A stretch of DNA of 64,000 nt from Cryptomeria japonica (GCF_030272615.1 NC_081406.1:398261939-398325938); one strand, 5' to 3'; numbered from the stretch's first letter, positions 24,400-37,627 are shown. A program made the numbers and translations. Notes: generated by a model not told the origin, from the sequence alone.

Positions 24400-25693
24400 T
24401 TATCCTTCTTTTCTTTCTCCCTTCTTGATCCATGTTTTTTTCATTTCATTTCTCACTTCTTCAATTGTCTTCTTTCCTTTTAGGTCATTTTTCTCTTTCT
24501 TCTTGTTAAACCGGCTCTTGATTTTAGACCAGTTGTAGGATTGGTTCCTGCGCTCTCTGGCTAAGTGACCGATCTTATGGAAGTTGAAACATGCCATACC
24601 AGTTGTCCTCCATGGTCCTGAATTATTTCTCTGGCCCATTCTCATTCTTCAATTTTCTACAACATGACCGAAACTACCACACGTGGAATAGGTGGCATTG
24701 AAGTAATTACTCCTTTTGTTAGGACTAACCAGTTTGATTGGTGATCTTGATACATTTGACATGAATTTGCATTCTTTAGATTTGTGTCCAAACTTATTGC
24801 ATGTGAAGCAATGTCCATTAAAACTTTTTCTATTTGACATACTGCTAGATTGAGATCTACACTCATAAGCAATGTGGCCATACTTATGACAATTATGGCA
24901 GTAACCATAAAAGGTGAAAATATTCTTTTGACTAACCGGTTTATTTCTATAAGCATTAGTCTTATGACCTAATTTACCACAATAATTAAAAGAAGATATG
25001 GAAAACTTCATGCCTTTCACTTCTGAATGGTTCCTTTTATCGTCCTTCATCTTTTTGGATTTAGATGATTCTCCAGTTTCCGTAGGACCTGTACCAGGGT
25101 AACCAAGACCAATTGTTTCCTTTGTTATTCTCTGAGCCTTCAATTGTTTATCTACCTTCTCAAAGCTTTCATTGAATTTCCTCAACTTCTCATTTCTCTC
25201 ATTTTCAACTCTCTTGAGTTGTTCAATCTCTTTCATTATCTTCTCCTTTCCTTCTATGTTGTCATGCAGATGCTTATGTATATATTCATTCTCTTAAGTG
25301 AAAATTTGCATCATTTTCTCTCAGGGCATCTTTAGCAAGCCTTTCGGCTCTTTCAACTTCTAACATATCTTCTTCTGCTTCCCTCTTTCTTTCATCAACA
25401 CTTCTACTGGCTTCTAGTATCGCAGTCATTCTCAGGGCCTGACCTTCATTTTCACTTTTGAGATGTGTGATTTCTTTAGTCAGCTTCTTGCTCTTTTCTA
25501 TGAGTTTTGAGACTGCTTCTTCAACTTCTTTAGGTCCACTCTATTCAGAGAGTTGATCTATGATGTCCTGAATCTCATTTAGCTGTTGAGCTAATTCCTT
25601 TCTTTTTGCAAGATATTTTCTCAGTCTCTCTTTCGGCTAAGCAATAATTTCATTTGGTTCATCAATCTGCTTTTGATATCAGTATTCTTCCAT
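24400..25693 (-). pseudogene. E2 ORF1, coiled-coil protein with a row of CCHC-type zinc knuckles
   Basis: The first ATG after the primer site is at 25693. The N-terminal half is charged and heptad-like (LAKRKELAQQLNEIQDIIDQ, then KKLTKEITHLKSENEG and REAEEDMLEVERAERLA), typical of a long coiled coil. The C-terminal half (24649-25236 and 24400-24645) holds five knuckle-like motifs. Two are intact, CHNCHKYGHIAYEC and CFTCNKFGHKSKEC; three have lost ligands, NYCGKLGHKTNAYR, TCGSFGHVVEN and CFNFHKIGHLARER. A basic Lys-rich tail ends GERKEG. It may act as a gag-like nucleic-acid-binding protein; that is inference. Several stops interrupt it. Confidence 0.78.
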
Positions 25694-25740
25694 AATCTTT
25701 ATCCTCAAGTTGTCAAGCTTCACTCCAGAGGAATATAGTT

Positions 25741-25751
25741 TTGATACCAAT
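25741..25751 (-). other. E2 primer-binding site
   Basis: On the minus strand TTGGTATCAA follows the LTR end, an initiator tRNA-Met type site with decay after TTGGTATCA. Confidence 0.7.
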
Positions 25752-26997
25752 TGTTAGTCCTAACCGATGCTGAGAGGGGAGGGGTGAATCAACACTTTAC
25801 CAGTTTTACTCAATTAAACCTTTTAACTTAAGTTTTTTACTAACTTAAAATTCATCAATATAAATAACTACTATAGAAGAATAAGTATGCTTGAAAAGAT
25901 ACATAGTGACACCAAGATTTATCTCATGGAAACCCAAATGGGAGAAAACCACGGTGTGAGTAGGAACTCACAAAATTTGTACTCTTCTAGAGTACGCTCG
26001 GTGAGAAGCCATCCCTGTTAGGAGATTACAAGGACACTATTAGGTGCCACCCGATTAAGGGATTTTGTCTAAGGCCTGTTAGTGCCTTTAACCTGTTAAA
26101 GGTAGCCTTGTCAAAGGTCTTAAGATCATCAATTAAGATGACACCCTATTAAGGTATTTTTACAATGTGACATGTTAAAGTCCACCCTATCAAGGGATTT
26201 TAGTTGCAATGGTTAGAGAGAAACATAAAGATGATCTACTGGAGTGGCTATTGATAGCTTGATCAAATCACACTGAAAATCATACTATATCTGCATTAGT
26301 TGTGTTTTCTCTGCACAACACTGGTTTCTTGAGTATACCTTCAGCTCTACCCTTTGCCGATTTATTGATCCTTGGCTTTACAGTCTATCGGTCCTTTGTC
26401 ACTCGGCTCCGCACTCTGTTATACTCCCCCTGTGTTCACTTTCACATTATCAATATTTGCATGAGCAACAACATTCTCAAGAATGAATTATGTGAATTTA
26501 TTATCCTCTCAATCTATCACCAACTTTCCCTCCAAAACATCCTATTCAAACCTCTATTACCATGCCTTAAATCACTCTCCTGAAATCATTGCAGGAATCT
26601 TTGTCAAGACAGTCGATCATGTTGAAAGTCCACCGATTGACTGGAGAAGACTGTCGGTTTAACTAAATGCTAACTGAATGTTACCAGTCTATTGGTTACA
26701 GACTCTACCAATGTACCGATCAAAATATACCTAGCCGATTTCCTCCTGTATACCGATCTATTCTCTGCTTAGCTAGTTGGGTGAATTTTGTGCACCGGTC
26801 TACTCACCACTTGATGGTTGATCTTCTATGTGCCGGTCTACTCCCTACTTACTTTGTTTACTAATTTCTTAGCCGGTTAACCTTAGTATACCATTCTACT
26901 TACTGTCGATAGACTATGAAGACTTAGGAGATGATGTTTTCAACAATGACAGCCATATCATTTGCCGGTCATACAAAAATGCACCAGAATGCCAACA
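25752..26997 (-). repeat. E2 5' LTR (1246 bp)
   Basis: Starts TGTTAGTCC and ends GCCAACA, followed by GAATA. The first 465 bases match 21742-22206. The distal part (26630-26900) has recurring CCGGTCTAC and CCGATCTATT words spaced about 45-65 bases apart. Confidence 0.87.
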
Positions 26998-27002
26998 GAA
27001 TA
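26998..27002. repeat. Target site duplication GAATA, right copy (E2)
   Basis: Matches 21737-21741. C1 LTR sequence resumes immediately after it. Confidence 0.85.
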
Positions 27003-27701
27003 CCCACAAGTATTCTGAACTCTTCTGAAGTTTCCCCTGTTAGGATCCAAGCCTTGTTAAAAGTTAATACAATAATGTTTTGTTTAGAACAGATCCGATT
27101 AAGGACTACCTGGTTAAGGGATTGACTACAATACCCTGTTAAGGGTAATACCCCGTTAGAGGTAACCTTGGTGGAGGATTTCAAATAAAAGCTAATGGAT
27201 CAACTGGTTAGAGGATTTCAACAACAAGCTTGTTAAAGCTTACTGGGTTAGGGGATTTAACTATTGTAATGGTTAGAGAACAAGAAGTTATTTTATGATC
27301 TGGAAATAGCATTTCCTTGCTTAATCAGATCCATTTTTGCTCCTATCTACCTTCACAAAATTCTATAGACACACATTCGGGTTCATAAATAATCACACTT
27401 AACCAAATTTTCCAACACAATATTGAAACAAATCATCAACCTTATAAGCAAATATAATAGAGCTGTAAGACAACACAAAACCTACAAATCTCATAGAGAT
27501 TACAAACATATTGGTTCAATCTTGACTATTAGATTACATAGAAATCAACTACACATTGTTCTAGACAACTTCAACCGCTCTTGGATCACCACACATTGGA
27601 TCCTATAGCTCATCACGCATTTTTCACTTCATTCTATGCATTTGATCATTACCAAGATAAACGGTTATCTCTACGCACCAAATCCACTTCAAAACTCATC
27701 A
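27003..27701 (-). repeat. C1 5' LTR, segment 2
   Basis: Continuation of the C1 LTR between E2 and the solo LTR. It contains the GTTAAGGG-type words common to the copia LTRs in this window. It ends at CATCA (27697-27701), the target duplication of the solo LTR. Confidence 0.75.
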
Positions 27702-28759
27702 TGTTGGTATTTTGGTATGGTTTTGTCATTGATGTCAACACCTACTATCACTTATCAACTCTAGCACTTTGAAGAATCAAAAATGTTCACCGACGAGCAA
27801 GTGACTTATGCATAGTCATCGATATCTGGTACATCGATAGGATATAATGTTCACCGACACTTGGAATGATATGGAAAACACTTGGTTAAGTCAAAGACAT
27901 TATTTGGACACTTTGTCTTGGAGATTTGTTCATTGGCATATTCATGTTTGCATATTTGCTATTACCGACAAATAGGTCCAGGTCATTCATCGGCAGGCTT
28001 ATCTATTCCAGATCAGCATGACATGCTATGAAGAAGTTTTATTATTGTTGTAAATGCATCAAGCCAACATGTTGAATTGGTCATTGCATCGGATATTGTT
28101 TTATTTGTAAATTGATTTTATTGTAATATCCTTTAGAGCTGACCTACTAAAATTGGTCTTAGGTTATGATATAAATGTAAGATCTTATTTGTAAGATCAA
28201 GTGTGGAATGCGAAGGAAGAAATAATTTGGTATATGTGAGATTAAGCAGAGCTTTACACATAGACATCATTTGAAGGTGAAGCAAGGTTTTTGTGAAGAC
28301 AATCAGAACTACACTGGTATTGAATCTAGCGTAGTAAGATGCTATTTTGAGCATTACATCCTTATTGAATTTAACCATCCAATTGTAGTCAGTGTGACTC
28401 CTATTTATGTTTGAGTAGTGAGCTCTAGGTGCTTGGCCTTTCTACATGTGGAGACCCCATTTGTATATACATACTATCTGCAGTAGTATCATCTGATTGT
28501 GGGTAAGGTTTCCCACCGTGGTTTTTCCCCTTACAGGGTTTCCACGTACAAATATTGGTGTTATGTGTTGTGGATGTTATTGTATTTCTATTTCATGCAT
28601 TAATATTTACCGGTACTATAATTTACTGATAAAACTATCTACCGACATAAAAGTTTGGTTTATCGGTATTAAGCATTAAAGTTGGTTAAGTTGCTTTGGT
28701 TTGAATTTATTTGACAACTGATTCACCCCCCCCCTCTTAGTTGTCCCCGAGACCTAACA
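27702..28759 (+). mobile_element. Solo LTR of a Sirevirus-like copia element (1058 bp)
   Basis: TGTTGGTATT...GACCTAACA flanked by CATCA on both sides (27697-27701 and 28760-28764). It belongs to the same family as the LTR at 49623-50763: shared start, GTTCACCGAC words, TATA region and GATTCACCCCC box near the end. No internal region remains, as after recombination between two LTRs. Confidence 0.9.
28170..28176 (+). promoter_or_regulatory. TATA box of the solo LTR
   Basis: TATAAAT within a context (TTGGTCTTAGGTT before, GTAAGATCTTA after) that is conserved in the related LTR at 50147-50153. Such conservation supports a promoter core. Confidence 0.65.
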
Positions 28760-28764
28760 CATCA

Positions 28765-29044
28765 CGTGCATCATGCTTACATGGCATCTTCATCTCCGAT
28801 CATCATTTGGTCATAGATTATACAAACCGATTCTCCAAGCTCCATCGGTTAGGGTTCTTCTTATCAACTGGTTAGGGTTACCGGTTGATCTCTGCTTCAA
28901 TAATAATACCAGTTGCCTTCACTAGTTTACTACCGATTGCTTTACTACATCATTACCGGTTGCAATACATCTTCATTACTGATTACTATTGACATCCATG
29001 ACAACAATATACTTCATCAATGCAATCTTGATGCAATGCCAACA
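28765..29044 (-). repeat. C1 5' LTR, segment 3 (outer end)
   Basis: Last part of the C1 LTR, ending ATGCCAACA. Segments 1-3 add up to about 1.41 kb, comparable with the other copia LTRs here. The next five bases, TAGGT, would be its target duplication; the other copy is out of the window. Confidence 0.7.
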
Positions 29045-30360
29045 TAGGTATTTTGGTTATTTTCATTAAATATTTATATTCAAAATAGATTTGTATTTTT
29101 TAAAAAATTCAACATTTTGGATGAAAATATTTACAATCACTTGTAGCAAAAATAATGTGTTGAATACTTTACAAATAAAATCTACTCTAGTATTTTAGTA
29201 AAATTTTAATATTACGTGTGTAAATTTATTTATTCATTGTTAGTGTTTGAAATCTAAGGATTTCACATGAATGTTTATGGTAGGTATTTTAGATCTAAGT
29301 ATTTTCAATTGAGTCATAATGGTATCAAAGCTAAAAAAAATCATATAAACATATAGTCTAAGGTTATCAAATGGTATCAATGCTTTAGCATTGTTTAGCT
29401 TTGGGTTATCATGCCTATTTAGTCTATGATCTCATTAGTATACTTATACCATTCATAATTAATCTTGGACCAATTTTTTAAGTGCTAACTATAGAGGATT
29501 AAGAATTTACTCATAGCCTAGAATCCCTTCTGTAAGGAACATAGTGATAAACTTCCTAGTAATAATTATGTTAAGTGCATCATAGAATTTAGATGGCCAA
29601 AAGCTACCTAGGGTCGGTGTTTAAAAAAATCGTAGGGTGCCTTTTGATATTTAGAAAGGTACATGGGAGTGAATGGTATAGGTAAAAATACTTATCACTT
29701 TATTGGACCCTTTATGGGGAATCTAGTTTAACCAATATGGTTACAATCATAACCACTTTTGGCTCACCAAGATCCCTCGTAGGCAAGGTGGAAGAATATT
29801 ATTGATATTTATATTCTAAAATAGAAAAAAAATACTTAAAAAAATAGCCCTTGAAATAAATTGTATGACAAAATAAACTAAACACACAAAAAGGTAGAAA
29901 CAAGAGAAATATAATACTTTTATTATCATTGAGCAATTATTTTCTGGATTCAACTGTGTACGTGATTTTTGCAGCAACGTTTTTGGTCACACTCCATGAA
30001 CCATGATCAGAATGAAAGAGAATGGTTGCAGGATAAAGTTGATGCATTGCAAACCAAGACTAACTTAAAAAGAGAAGGGAAAAGTAGTGGTGTGAGGGAT
30101 GCACAAAATTCAAAGAAAGAAGAAAAATAAAATAAAACAAAAAGCAATACTAGAAAGGAAACATAAGAGATAAACCACCTAAAAAAAAAGAGATGAAACA
30201 CGATAATAATAAAAATGCAAACAATAGAAGAGAAAAAATAAAAAAATTCTATAAAACAAAATAACTAAAATTGAGAAGAAAACTAAACACCAAAAAGGAC
30301 AACAACAACAACAATGATGATGACAATGACAACGACAACGACAACAAAAACGACAACAAA

Positions 30361-30431
<71 letters not shown>

Positions 30432-30443
30432 CCAACGACGACG

Positions 30444-30537
<94 letters not shown>

Positions 30538-30542
30538 CGACG

Positions 30543-30608
<66 letters not shown>

Positions 30609-31130
30609 ATAATAATAATAATAGAAATAAAATAATAAATAATAAGATAACATAAATTAAATGGAAACCATTAATGAAAAATTTATTAATGATTTCTCCT
30701 TTAATTGACGTTGTTACAAAAATGAAAGAGAGATAATAAATGATTAAAGAACCAAATAGGAGGGGGGGATGGGGGACATATAAGGAATGACAAAGGAATC
30801 AACAAGAGAAAATAAAGATGAAGACTCAAAAAAATGAACTAGAAAAATTAAATTTTTGATAAACAAAGGAGAAAACAAAATAAAAATTAAAAATTAAAAA
30901 ATTAAAAAAAAGGTCCACATTAATTTGAGCGGGAGAAAAATTCAATTCTCATGGTCAGAATTTGTAGAGAATGCAATAGGTCTAGTCGAGGAATGGTGAT
31001 AGATGGAAGAGAAATGGTGTTAGATGGCAGAGGAATGGTGGTAGATGGCATTATAAAATCCATGGAGGGAATGTATTTCTTGATTTCAAGTTTCAAAGAA
31101 CTATTTCATTCCCAAATAATATTCCTTTAT
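29045..31130. other. AT-rich intergenic DNA without recognisable gene
   Basis: I see no coding sense or LTR ends. It lies between the outer end of C1 and the LINE. A TGGTATCAAAGCT string near 29320 resembles a decayed primer-binding site but has no LTR end beside it. The only clear feature is the (AAC)n array. Confidence 0.6.
30298..30606. repeat. Long (CAA/AAC)n trinucleotide array
   Basis: About 300 bases of CAA/AAC repeats, nearly pure from 30369 to 30606. CGA interruptions occur near 30430-30445 and 30538-30545, and a GACAACGACAA-like imperfect lead lies on the left. It is open in several frames (poly-Gln, poly-Asn, poly-Thr) only because of its composition. Confidence 0.95.
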
Positions 31131-31348
31131 GGCTCCTAGGTTCGTGACAAAACCTAACACCATTCTGGTCTCTCATGGTGATGGGTTCTAGATATCACTG
31201 TTATCCCTTCAAGCCAAAAAATAAATTCTATGGTAAGAACAACAAGACCTTCAATAGTAGTAAAGGAGAGGTTTTCTAAAAAGGCAGGGTTCCAAATCAT
31301 CAGGACAAAGGTTTCCTTAAGATTTGGAAACAGAAGAAGCCCCAATAA

Positions 31349-32850
31349 ATGTTTGTGAAGGAGGCCGTACTGATTTTTAAAAATATGGGCAAAGGAGATG
31401 CTAAAGGAAGCTATAAAATATCTATTCCAGAAGCTTATCTGGATCCACAGATAGTAGATTTACGAGAAAGGGTTCTCATTGGTAAGTTTTGGAATCATTC
31501 TTTTGAAACATCTTTGTTGCAGTCATGGGCTCGAGAGAATTGGATTGGAATAAATGAAAATTTCTACATTGATAATGGTTGTAGATTTTTAATAGAAACA
31601 TTTTCATCAAAATATTATAGGGAAAAGGACCATAAGAACAAAAGTTGGTTTTGTGAAGGGTTTGGCCTTTTCATTATGCTTTGGTGCCCTAATTTTGATC
31701 CCAAGAAATCAGATTTCAAATATGCTCCATTCTAGGTTCAATTTTCTTCCCTTCCATTAGAGTATAGGGATTTAGATTCGATTCAAATGTTTGCAAATCA
31801 AATTGGTATTTTAATTAAACACGACCTTGTTCCTTTTGAGCAAACATTTCTTTCTCCTAGAGTTTGTCTTTTGATTGACTTGTCAAAGCCTTTTCTAGAT
31901 CAGCTGAAAATTTCTTCCAAGTATGGGGTTTGGAATCAATTGGAAAAAATTTTAGAACTAAAGATTGTAGCTTATTTTATTGATAAACTAGACCATTTTA
32001 TGTCTGCATGTCAAGGGGAGACTTATCCAGAAGTTAGAGTGTGTGATGACCAAGTCACTAATCCATAGAAGTGTTGTTTTTATCCTTCTATTTCTAAGGA
32101 AGGTTCACAAAAGTTTATCCAGCAAGTTTGTTCTCCCTATTCTCAGAATGATAATAGGATTGTGACGATTAAGCCTAATTCAATTCCTATAACTAACCAT
32201 TTGATGCCAAAAGATGGGGAATACTACTCACATGGAGGGTCTTTTCCCTTAATTCTAAATGGTTCTTCCGGTTTCATTATTTATGTAGACAAGGAGTGCA
32301 TTCAATCTTTAACAATTTTCCAACCATTATCTAATTTTTTGGTGTCTCCTTAGTATTTTGAAGTATTTAGGGAGAATAAGGACTTTTTAGCATAATTCCA
32401 AGTACCTTTTCTAACAAGGGAGTTAGATTGGGTCTTTAAGGAGCAATTTTGGAATGCTTGTGATCAAATTTTAAATGAGGAAGCTGCACTTTGTTGGTTT
32501 ATAGATGAGTCTATTCAATGTGGGTCTTCTAGTTTGAACACTTCTTGTAATATTTATTTAGGCAAGGTGGATTTATTTGTCTCTTTTTGTTAGGAAGGGG
32601 GTCCTTTTCAAATAAGGGATTCTTTGGTACTGGGGAAAAGAACTAGTGATTTGGTATCCAAATTTGAGTCTTCTTTTCAATCTTTGAATTTTCCAGGAGG
32701 AAATCAAGATGAGACAATGTTCTTGTTGACATATCATAATGAAGATAACAACCTGCTTTCTCAAGATTCTCTGAGGAGACTAATACCATGAAAATATTAC
32801 AAGAACTTTCCTTCGAGTTTTCTTCTCCTCCAACATTACATTGCTCTATT
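31349..32850 (+). pseudogene. LINE (L1-type) ORF1, cut by E3
   Basis: One frame of about 500 codons from the ATG at 31349. It has LRERVLIGKFWNHSFE, WFCEGFGLFIMLWCPNFDP and VQFSSLPLEYRDLDSI, followed by a region with ICLID-like KPFLDQLKISSKYG. This resembles the DUF4283-type RNA-binding N-terminus of plant L1 ORF1 proteins, which coat the LINE transcript. In-frame stops occur at about 31733 (TAG where a Trp codon is expected), 32066, 32351 and later. E3 inserts at CTATT, and coding sense briefly resumes after 39752 with a basic region (RREAMGRPPKKRDW). Confidence 0.75.
32846..32850. repeat. Target site duplication CTATT, left copy (E3)
   Basis: Directly precedes the TGTTGG of E3; repeated at 39747-39751. 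Confidence 0.9.
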
Positions 32851-33796
32851 TGTTGGAATCCAATAACACTGAGAGGGGGGGTGAATCGGCGTTATACCAG
32901 AATGATCAATTTTAGCCTTAATAAAACATGCATACACCAACTGGTATATTGGTACATACAAAATTGAAAGAAGTAAAGCAACCAATAAGTTGATCACATA
33001 AATGAGAATCATAACACATAGAATTATATGTGGAAAACCTCAAAGAGCAAAAAATACAGTGGGATTTGTGACCCACAATATCAATCCACTAGCCATATGA
33101 AGAGATATTACAAAATATAGGGGGCCTGCACTTGCAGGAAGGCTTACAACCTAGAGCACACTGCTCAATCACAAAAGGAGTCTCACTAACTACATATAAA
33201 TCCAGACTACAATCCAGAGAAGTGTTGAACTACTAAGATAACATCTTCTATGCTAGAATGCAGTTCTGGTTTAAGCTTTGTCTGTTCCGGTATAAAACCC
33301 TAAACCCTTTATCGGAGTCACCCTTACATAAATATACTCACATACATAATCTCTCTGATATATTTCACATCTCCTTCATTATCTCCTTCCAATTACATAT
33401 TCGCATGATGATGATATCAAAATGATCTATCAAACTGACCTATATACCCTATACAATTTTTCATGCCTTATGTCAACTTACAAAGATATATACAATATCA
33501 AATTACATGCCGGCTAGATAACATAAATAAATGAATATCAAAATCAATTGCCAATACCGGATCCAAGAGATGTCAGCCTCCAATATAGATCACCTTTTTC
33601 TAAACCATGTCGACATGCATTGCTGGTAACGAAATAAATCCTTCTGTCCTATCGGTGTTGGTGTCGGTGCCAGTGTAATGTCTGTGAAGTGCCTGTCGGT
33701 ACACAAATGAACCAAAACATGAAGCTGAAACAAGATACCATGTTAATATCAATGAAAACATAGTGAAACCAACCAATTGAGTGTCAATTGCCAACA
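32851..33796 (-). repeat. E3 3' LTR
   Basis: TGTTGGAATCC...TTGCCAACA, a direct repeat of 38807-39746. It carries the GAGAGGGGGGGTGAATC box 20-35 bases from its TG end in plus-strand reading. Confidence 0.92.
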
Positions 33797-33810
33797 ATCT
33801 TCCCCTTTGG
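33797..33810 (-). other. E3 polypurine tract
   Basis: On the minus strand CCAAAGGGGAAGAT abuts the 3' LTR. It is near-identical to the tract CCAAAGGGGGAGAT before the Sirevirus-like LTR at 49623, which supports shared replication machinery. Confidence 0.88.
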
Positions 33811-34070
33811 CATTGATGGTAACACTCATGTGAAAATTGGTCCAGATTTCATCTGCCAATTCCATCCTGCCTGCTCCCCCTGAGCTGAATATTAATTAAT
33901 GAAAAACACTCCATACTTCCATATCTCCATATCTCACCCTAATGTATACATCTCCTTCTATTATTTTTCATATCTATATCACTCCCCCTTTGACATCAAT
34001 GCCATCAAAAATTCTAAAAAGAATGTCAAAGATCCAAAAAAAACCGTACAATGAATATCCCAAAAATATC

Positions 34071-37000
34071 TTACCGGAGCTTAACAAATTTCAAAATTTC
34101 TGGATAAGAATTCTCCAATAACTCAAGATAAGTATCCCAGCTAGTTTTGAAAGTGCTGAAAATAGATACAAGTCCATTTAATATATGTGCAAATGACTCT
34201 TTCTCATTTAACTTTGTCGGTGTGGGCTTTCCCACCATATCCATATATTCCTTTTTATGTACACTGAGTGAATCCAATTGGGGACTCACCAATCCTCTCA
34301 TACTTCTGGGTCTTCTTATGATTTTGTCTCTTTCCTTCTCAGGAACAAAAATTTGGGCTTCCAAAATCAAAATTTGACCATCAATGGATGCAGTCAATGA
34401 AGTCAATCCATCAAAAGAATTATCTATATTTGTAATTTTCTCTTGAAATTCTTTTATCTTCTTATCCACATTAAGTGTAAGTATATCAGTGTTACAACAT
34501 ACCCTATAAATATTTGTACATTGCTTCAAAGAATTATCTATCAGTTTCAACTTCTCATCAATCTTCTTCTTCTTAGATTCAATCACCTGATCAAATGCAG
34601 TTCTCTTAGCCTGAGTGAACCTCTCTAGTGCTTGCCGGTTTGAAATCTACTGTAAGGATTGAAAATACTTTTAAATATGCTCAATAATTGTCTTAAGCTT
34701 ACTGGATGGGCTCACTTCATTATCAATCTTGCACTCCGGGACTAGTCTATGTAAAACAGTGATTGACTGATCAATAATCCCTTTATTTGTAGATCCCTCC
34801 TTCATTAGTTTTTGTGTTGCCATCAGCATGAGTTTAGTAGGACTCATCTCAGTTATGTTTTTATTTTCAACTTGCGAGGTGTCAATTGACAACAATGATG
34901 GACCAACTACCAGTTCCCTGCTGGATTCACCTTTCTTCTCCTCTGTTGATTTATCCTTTATAGCTTTCTCACTTGCACCGATGGCTTCGCCACTTGGTGC
35001 AATCTGTGTAACTGTCAGTTCCTATGTAGGAACTGTAACCTCAACCTATACATTTGTATCTGAAGGACTATTATCCTCAATATTAGTATCCTGTACATCA
35101 TTAACTTTTTCACTCTCTGTATTAACCAGTATCTCAACATCTGTTTGTACATTTGCATCTACCGAGGGCTTGATTTCTAATATCTTAATATTCTTCAAAA
35201 TTGAGGGTGAGGTACCCATAATACCCTTTCCTTTTCCTTCAACCAGGGTGTCTACAATGTCTGTCTTGGATTCCAGTGAAGTAAAGAAACCTTTGTTCTC
35301 TTCAAAGAACTTAACCCATGCTTTTTAAGTCTCCTTTATTATTTCATTTACCCTTCCTAGCATTAGACTGGTTATTCAATGTTTTCTATTAAATACTTTT
35401 CTATCTACCACCTCAAGTGTCCTTTCCATTTCCTCTGGAGCAATAGTAACAAAAATAGATAATAACTCTTGAATTTTAATATTCTTGTCTTCTTGCATAG
35501 CTGACAATCTTCTAGCATCTAACATATTATATAACTCTGTCAGTATTTGGTTTCCAAATTCTATTAAGGCTTTCTTATAAATATCCAAATATAATAAGAT
35601 TGCTTCCTCTACCTCTCTTTGTTCATCATCCTCTAATTTTTCATAATAAAACTGTACATTCTTTAGCATGCCATCCTTAGTGATTTCATTTACTAGAGCT
35701 GCACAAGTTTTAGGTGGAATGATATTACTAGATTAATTTTCCAAATTGATGTCACTCTTCTTCTTCCTCTTTGCAATACTGGATGCAGCTCAAGGTGTTG
35801 CCTTTGGTGCTTGCTTCTATGTTGTTATTTTGAATATAACCTTCCTAACCGGTTGCTTTTTAGCTTCTAACTTTGTTTCCTCAATTCTCTTCCTTACAAC
35901 CCTCTTGAATGCCAAGGGTGTGTCATCCTCAAATTCAGAATCTGTAGTAACAGGCTCAATGTGTAATTTTGGATTCTTCCTCTTCCTTCCTTTCTCCAGG
36001 ACAACATCAATTAATGCTTTGATGTCCTGTGAGACCTTTTCAACAAATTTTCTTGCTTTTCCTTCTTACTTCTCTCTTTTCTTCCGGTTGAACTCTATTT
36101 CAACATCTTGAGAATTTTTTTTTGTAGTACCAAAGGGCTTCTCTACCTCATCAGTAGGTGCATCAATCAACATTTTTGCATAAGCCTCAAGAATCTTTGC
36201 ATCCACTTCATAGCCCATTTCCTCAATCCACATCTTCCAGGGTTTAACCGCTTCCATAAGTGTTTCATCCTTCTTCATGATGAAGCATATGTCAGTTGAA
36301 TATTTCTCAACAATATGCTTAGGAACCCTTTCCCTAGACTTCATAGATTTCTGAAACCCCTTAAAATATCCCCATACTTTATCATCTCTCTAACTTCATA
36401 AAGCAGCAATTGACTGTTTCAATTGTCTCCCTACCGAGATGTCAAATGCCCATTGCCTCTTACCAAAACCGGGTGTATTATTCATGAAAAATAACATCAA
36501 GCAGACTATTAAGCTGCCATACTGGAAGGTTCCCTTCTTTTGTCCCTTACTATTTCCTAGGTTTATTAATAACTCATCTAAAATCTAACCGCATAGATCC
36601 AGTTTCACATTCTCTCTCATCATTTTGTGTGCAACAAAAATGCAGGAACTGGAAACAAAATTTAGTCGGTTTGACTGAGTTACCTTATACACAATGATCA
36701 TGCTTCCGAATCTAATGTCCATGTTAGTAATAGTGCGTATTCTCATAGATCTCTTTCCAAATGTCGCATTGGTGATTTTGTTGACATAATCATTCGAAAT
36801 CTTCTTATCTAGATGTTGCCCAACTGATGGTAAACCAATGATTGCCCCAATGACTTCCTTGGTGATCTTGTAAGGTCTATCTAACTAGATAAATTACCCA
36901 TGCACTATGCTCAAAACATACCTAATTATCTCATCTTTTAATTTTGGAATGTCTAGAATGCCGGTAAACCCTAAGTCTTCAATGTGCTTGTATGCTGATT

Positions 37001-37265
37001 TGATCTTTCCAGAGTCTCCCATCATCTCGCTCATGTACATGCCCTTTATTTAAGATGTTACCATGTCCTTAATGTGACAATGTATGTATTCCCTAACATC
37101 TTCAACATAGACAACTCCCTCCAGAACATGGGAAAATGCTCCAACCAAATCTTCCAAGGTAGTCACATGTGGATACCACTTGAAAATTGGCCCGGGGTGG
37201 TCCTTGAGCTCTACTACAGTCGGGTTTGCACTAAATATAGGAATAGATGATGATCCCACTTCCAT
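34071..37265 (-). pseudogene. E3 ORF2, long protein of unknown function
   Basis: The ATG at 37265 opens MEVGSSSIPIFSANPTVVEL. In order: GVVYVEDVREYIHCHIKDM (about 37070-37130); YVLSIVHG and YKITKEVIGAIIGLPSVGQ (about 36820-36940); a hydrophobic FQYGSLIVCLMLFFMNNTPG (about 36470-36530); and RERVPKHIVEKYSTDICF with MGYEVDAKILEAYAKMLI (about 36165-36340). A basic/acidic linker (KKREK, RKRKNPKL) leads to an alpha-helical, charged C-terminal half with likely coiled coils, ending EILKFVKLR (34071). About a dozen stops interrupt one recoverable frame path. The N-terminal 330 residues parallel E2 ORF2; the C-terminal half is longer than in E2. No known fold is recognised. Confidence 0.78.
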
Positions 37266-37627
37266 GTTTAAAGATAAATACCTATTGATCACTTTCAGTG
37301 AAAACCCTTAAAACATTCCTCTAGTCACTGGTGAAGTCACTCAAGAATAAATCTGATTGCTCTAAAATGCCTTTGATCTCTCTTAGTCACTCTGAAATTG
37401 CTCTGAATGCAAGGTGATCAATATTGAAGTGAATTAGACCTTTTAACCTCCATGAAAACCCCTAATCTTCCATTGACATAAATGACTGTCGGTGAAAGAT
37501 AGCGGATCTCAAACATAACATATCCATACCGGATAAACATCTCCAATGTCTAGAACATATTTCAGAACCTTTTCTCGGGGCATATGCAACATCTTTATGA
37601 ATTTTTCCTACCCCTAAGGCATTTGCC

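Larger units (their letters stand above)
21742..26997 (-). mobile_element. E2, non-autonomous copia-type LTR element with zinc-knuckle ORF1 and unknown ORF2
   Basis: A 5.26-kb insertion in the C1 LTR bounded by GAATA duplications. On the minus strand: full 5' LTR (25752-26997), primer-binding site, ORF1 (coiled coil plus zinc knuckles), ORF2 (unknown), truncated 3' LTR (21742-22206). No protease, integrase, RT or RNase H motif is visible in any frame between the LTRs. ORF1 and ORF2 are homologous in order and sequence to those of E3. LTR ends TGTTAG...CCAACA and the primer site are copia-like, so it was probably moved by another element's enzymes. Confidence 0.82.

Noticed and set aside
29320-29332. 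TGGTATCAAAGCT as the primer site of another element
   Set aside because: No LTR end (CA) or polypurine tract stands next to it and no gag follows in either direction.
30249-30655. Four long open frames (poly-Cys, poly-Leu, poly-Gln, poly-Asn)
   Set aside because: They exist only because a trinucleotide repeat contains no stop codon in most frames; there is no coding context.
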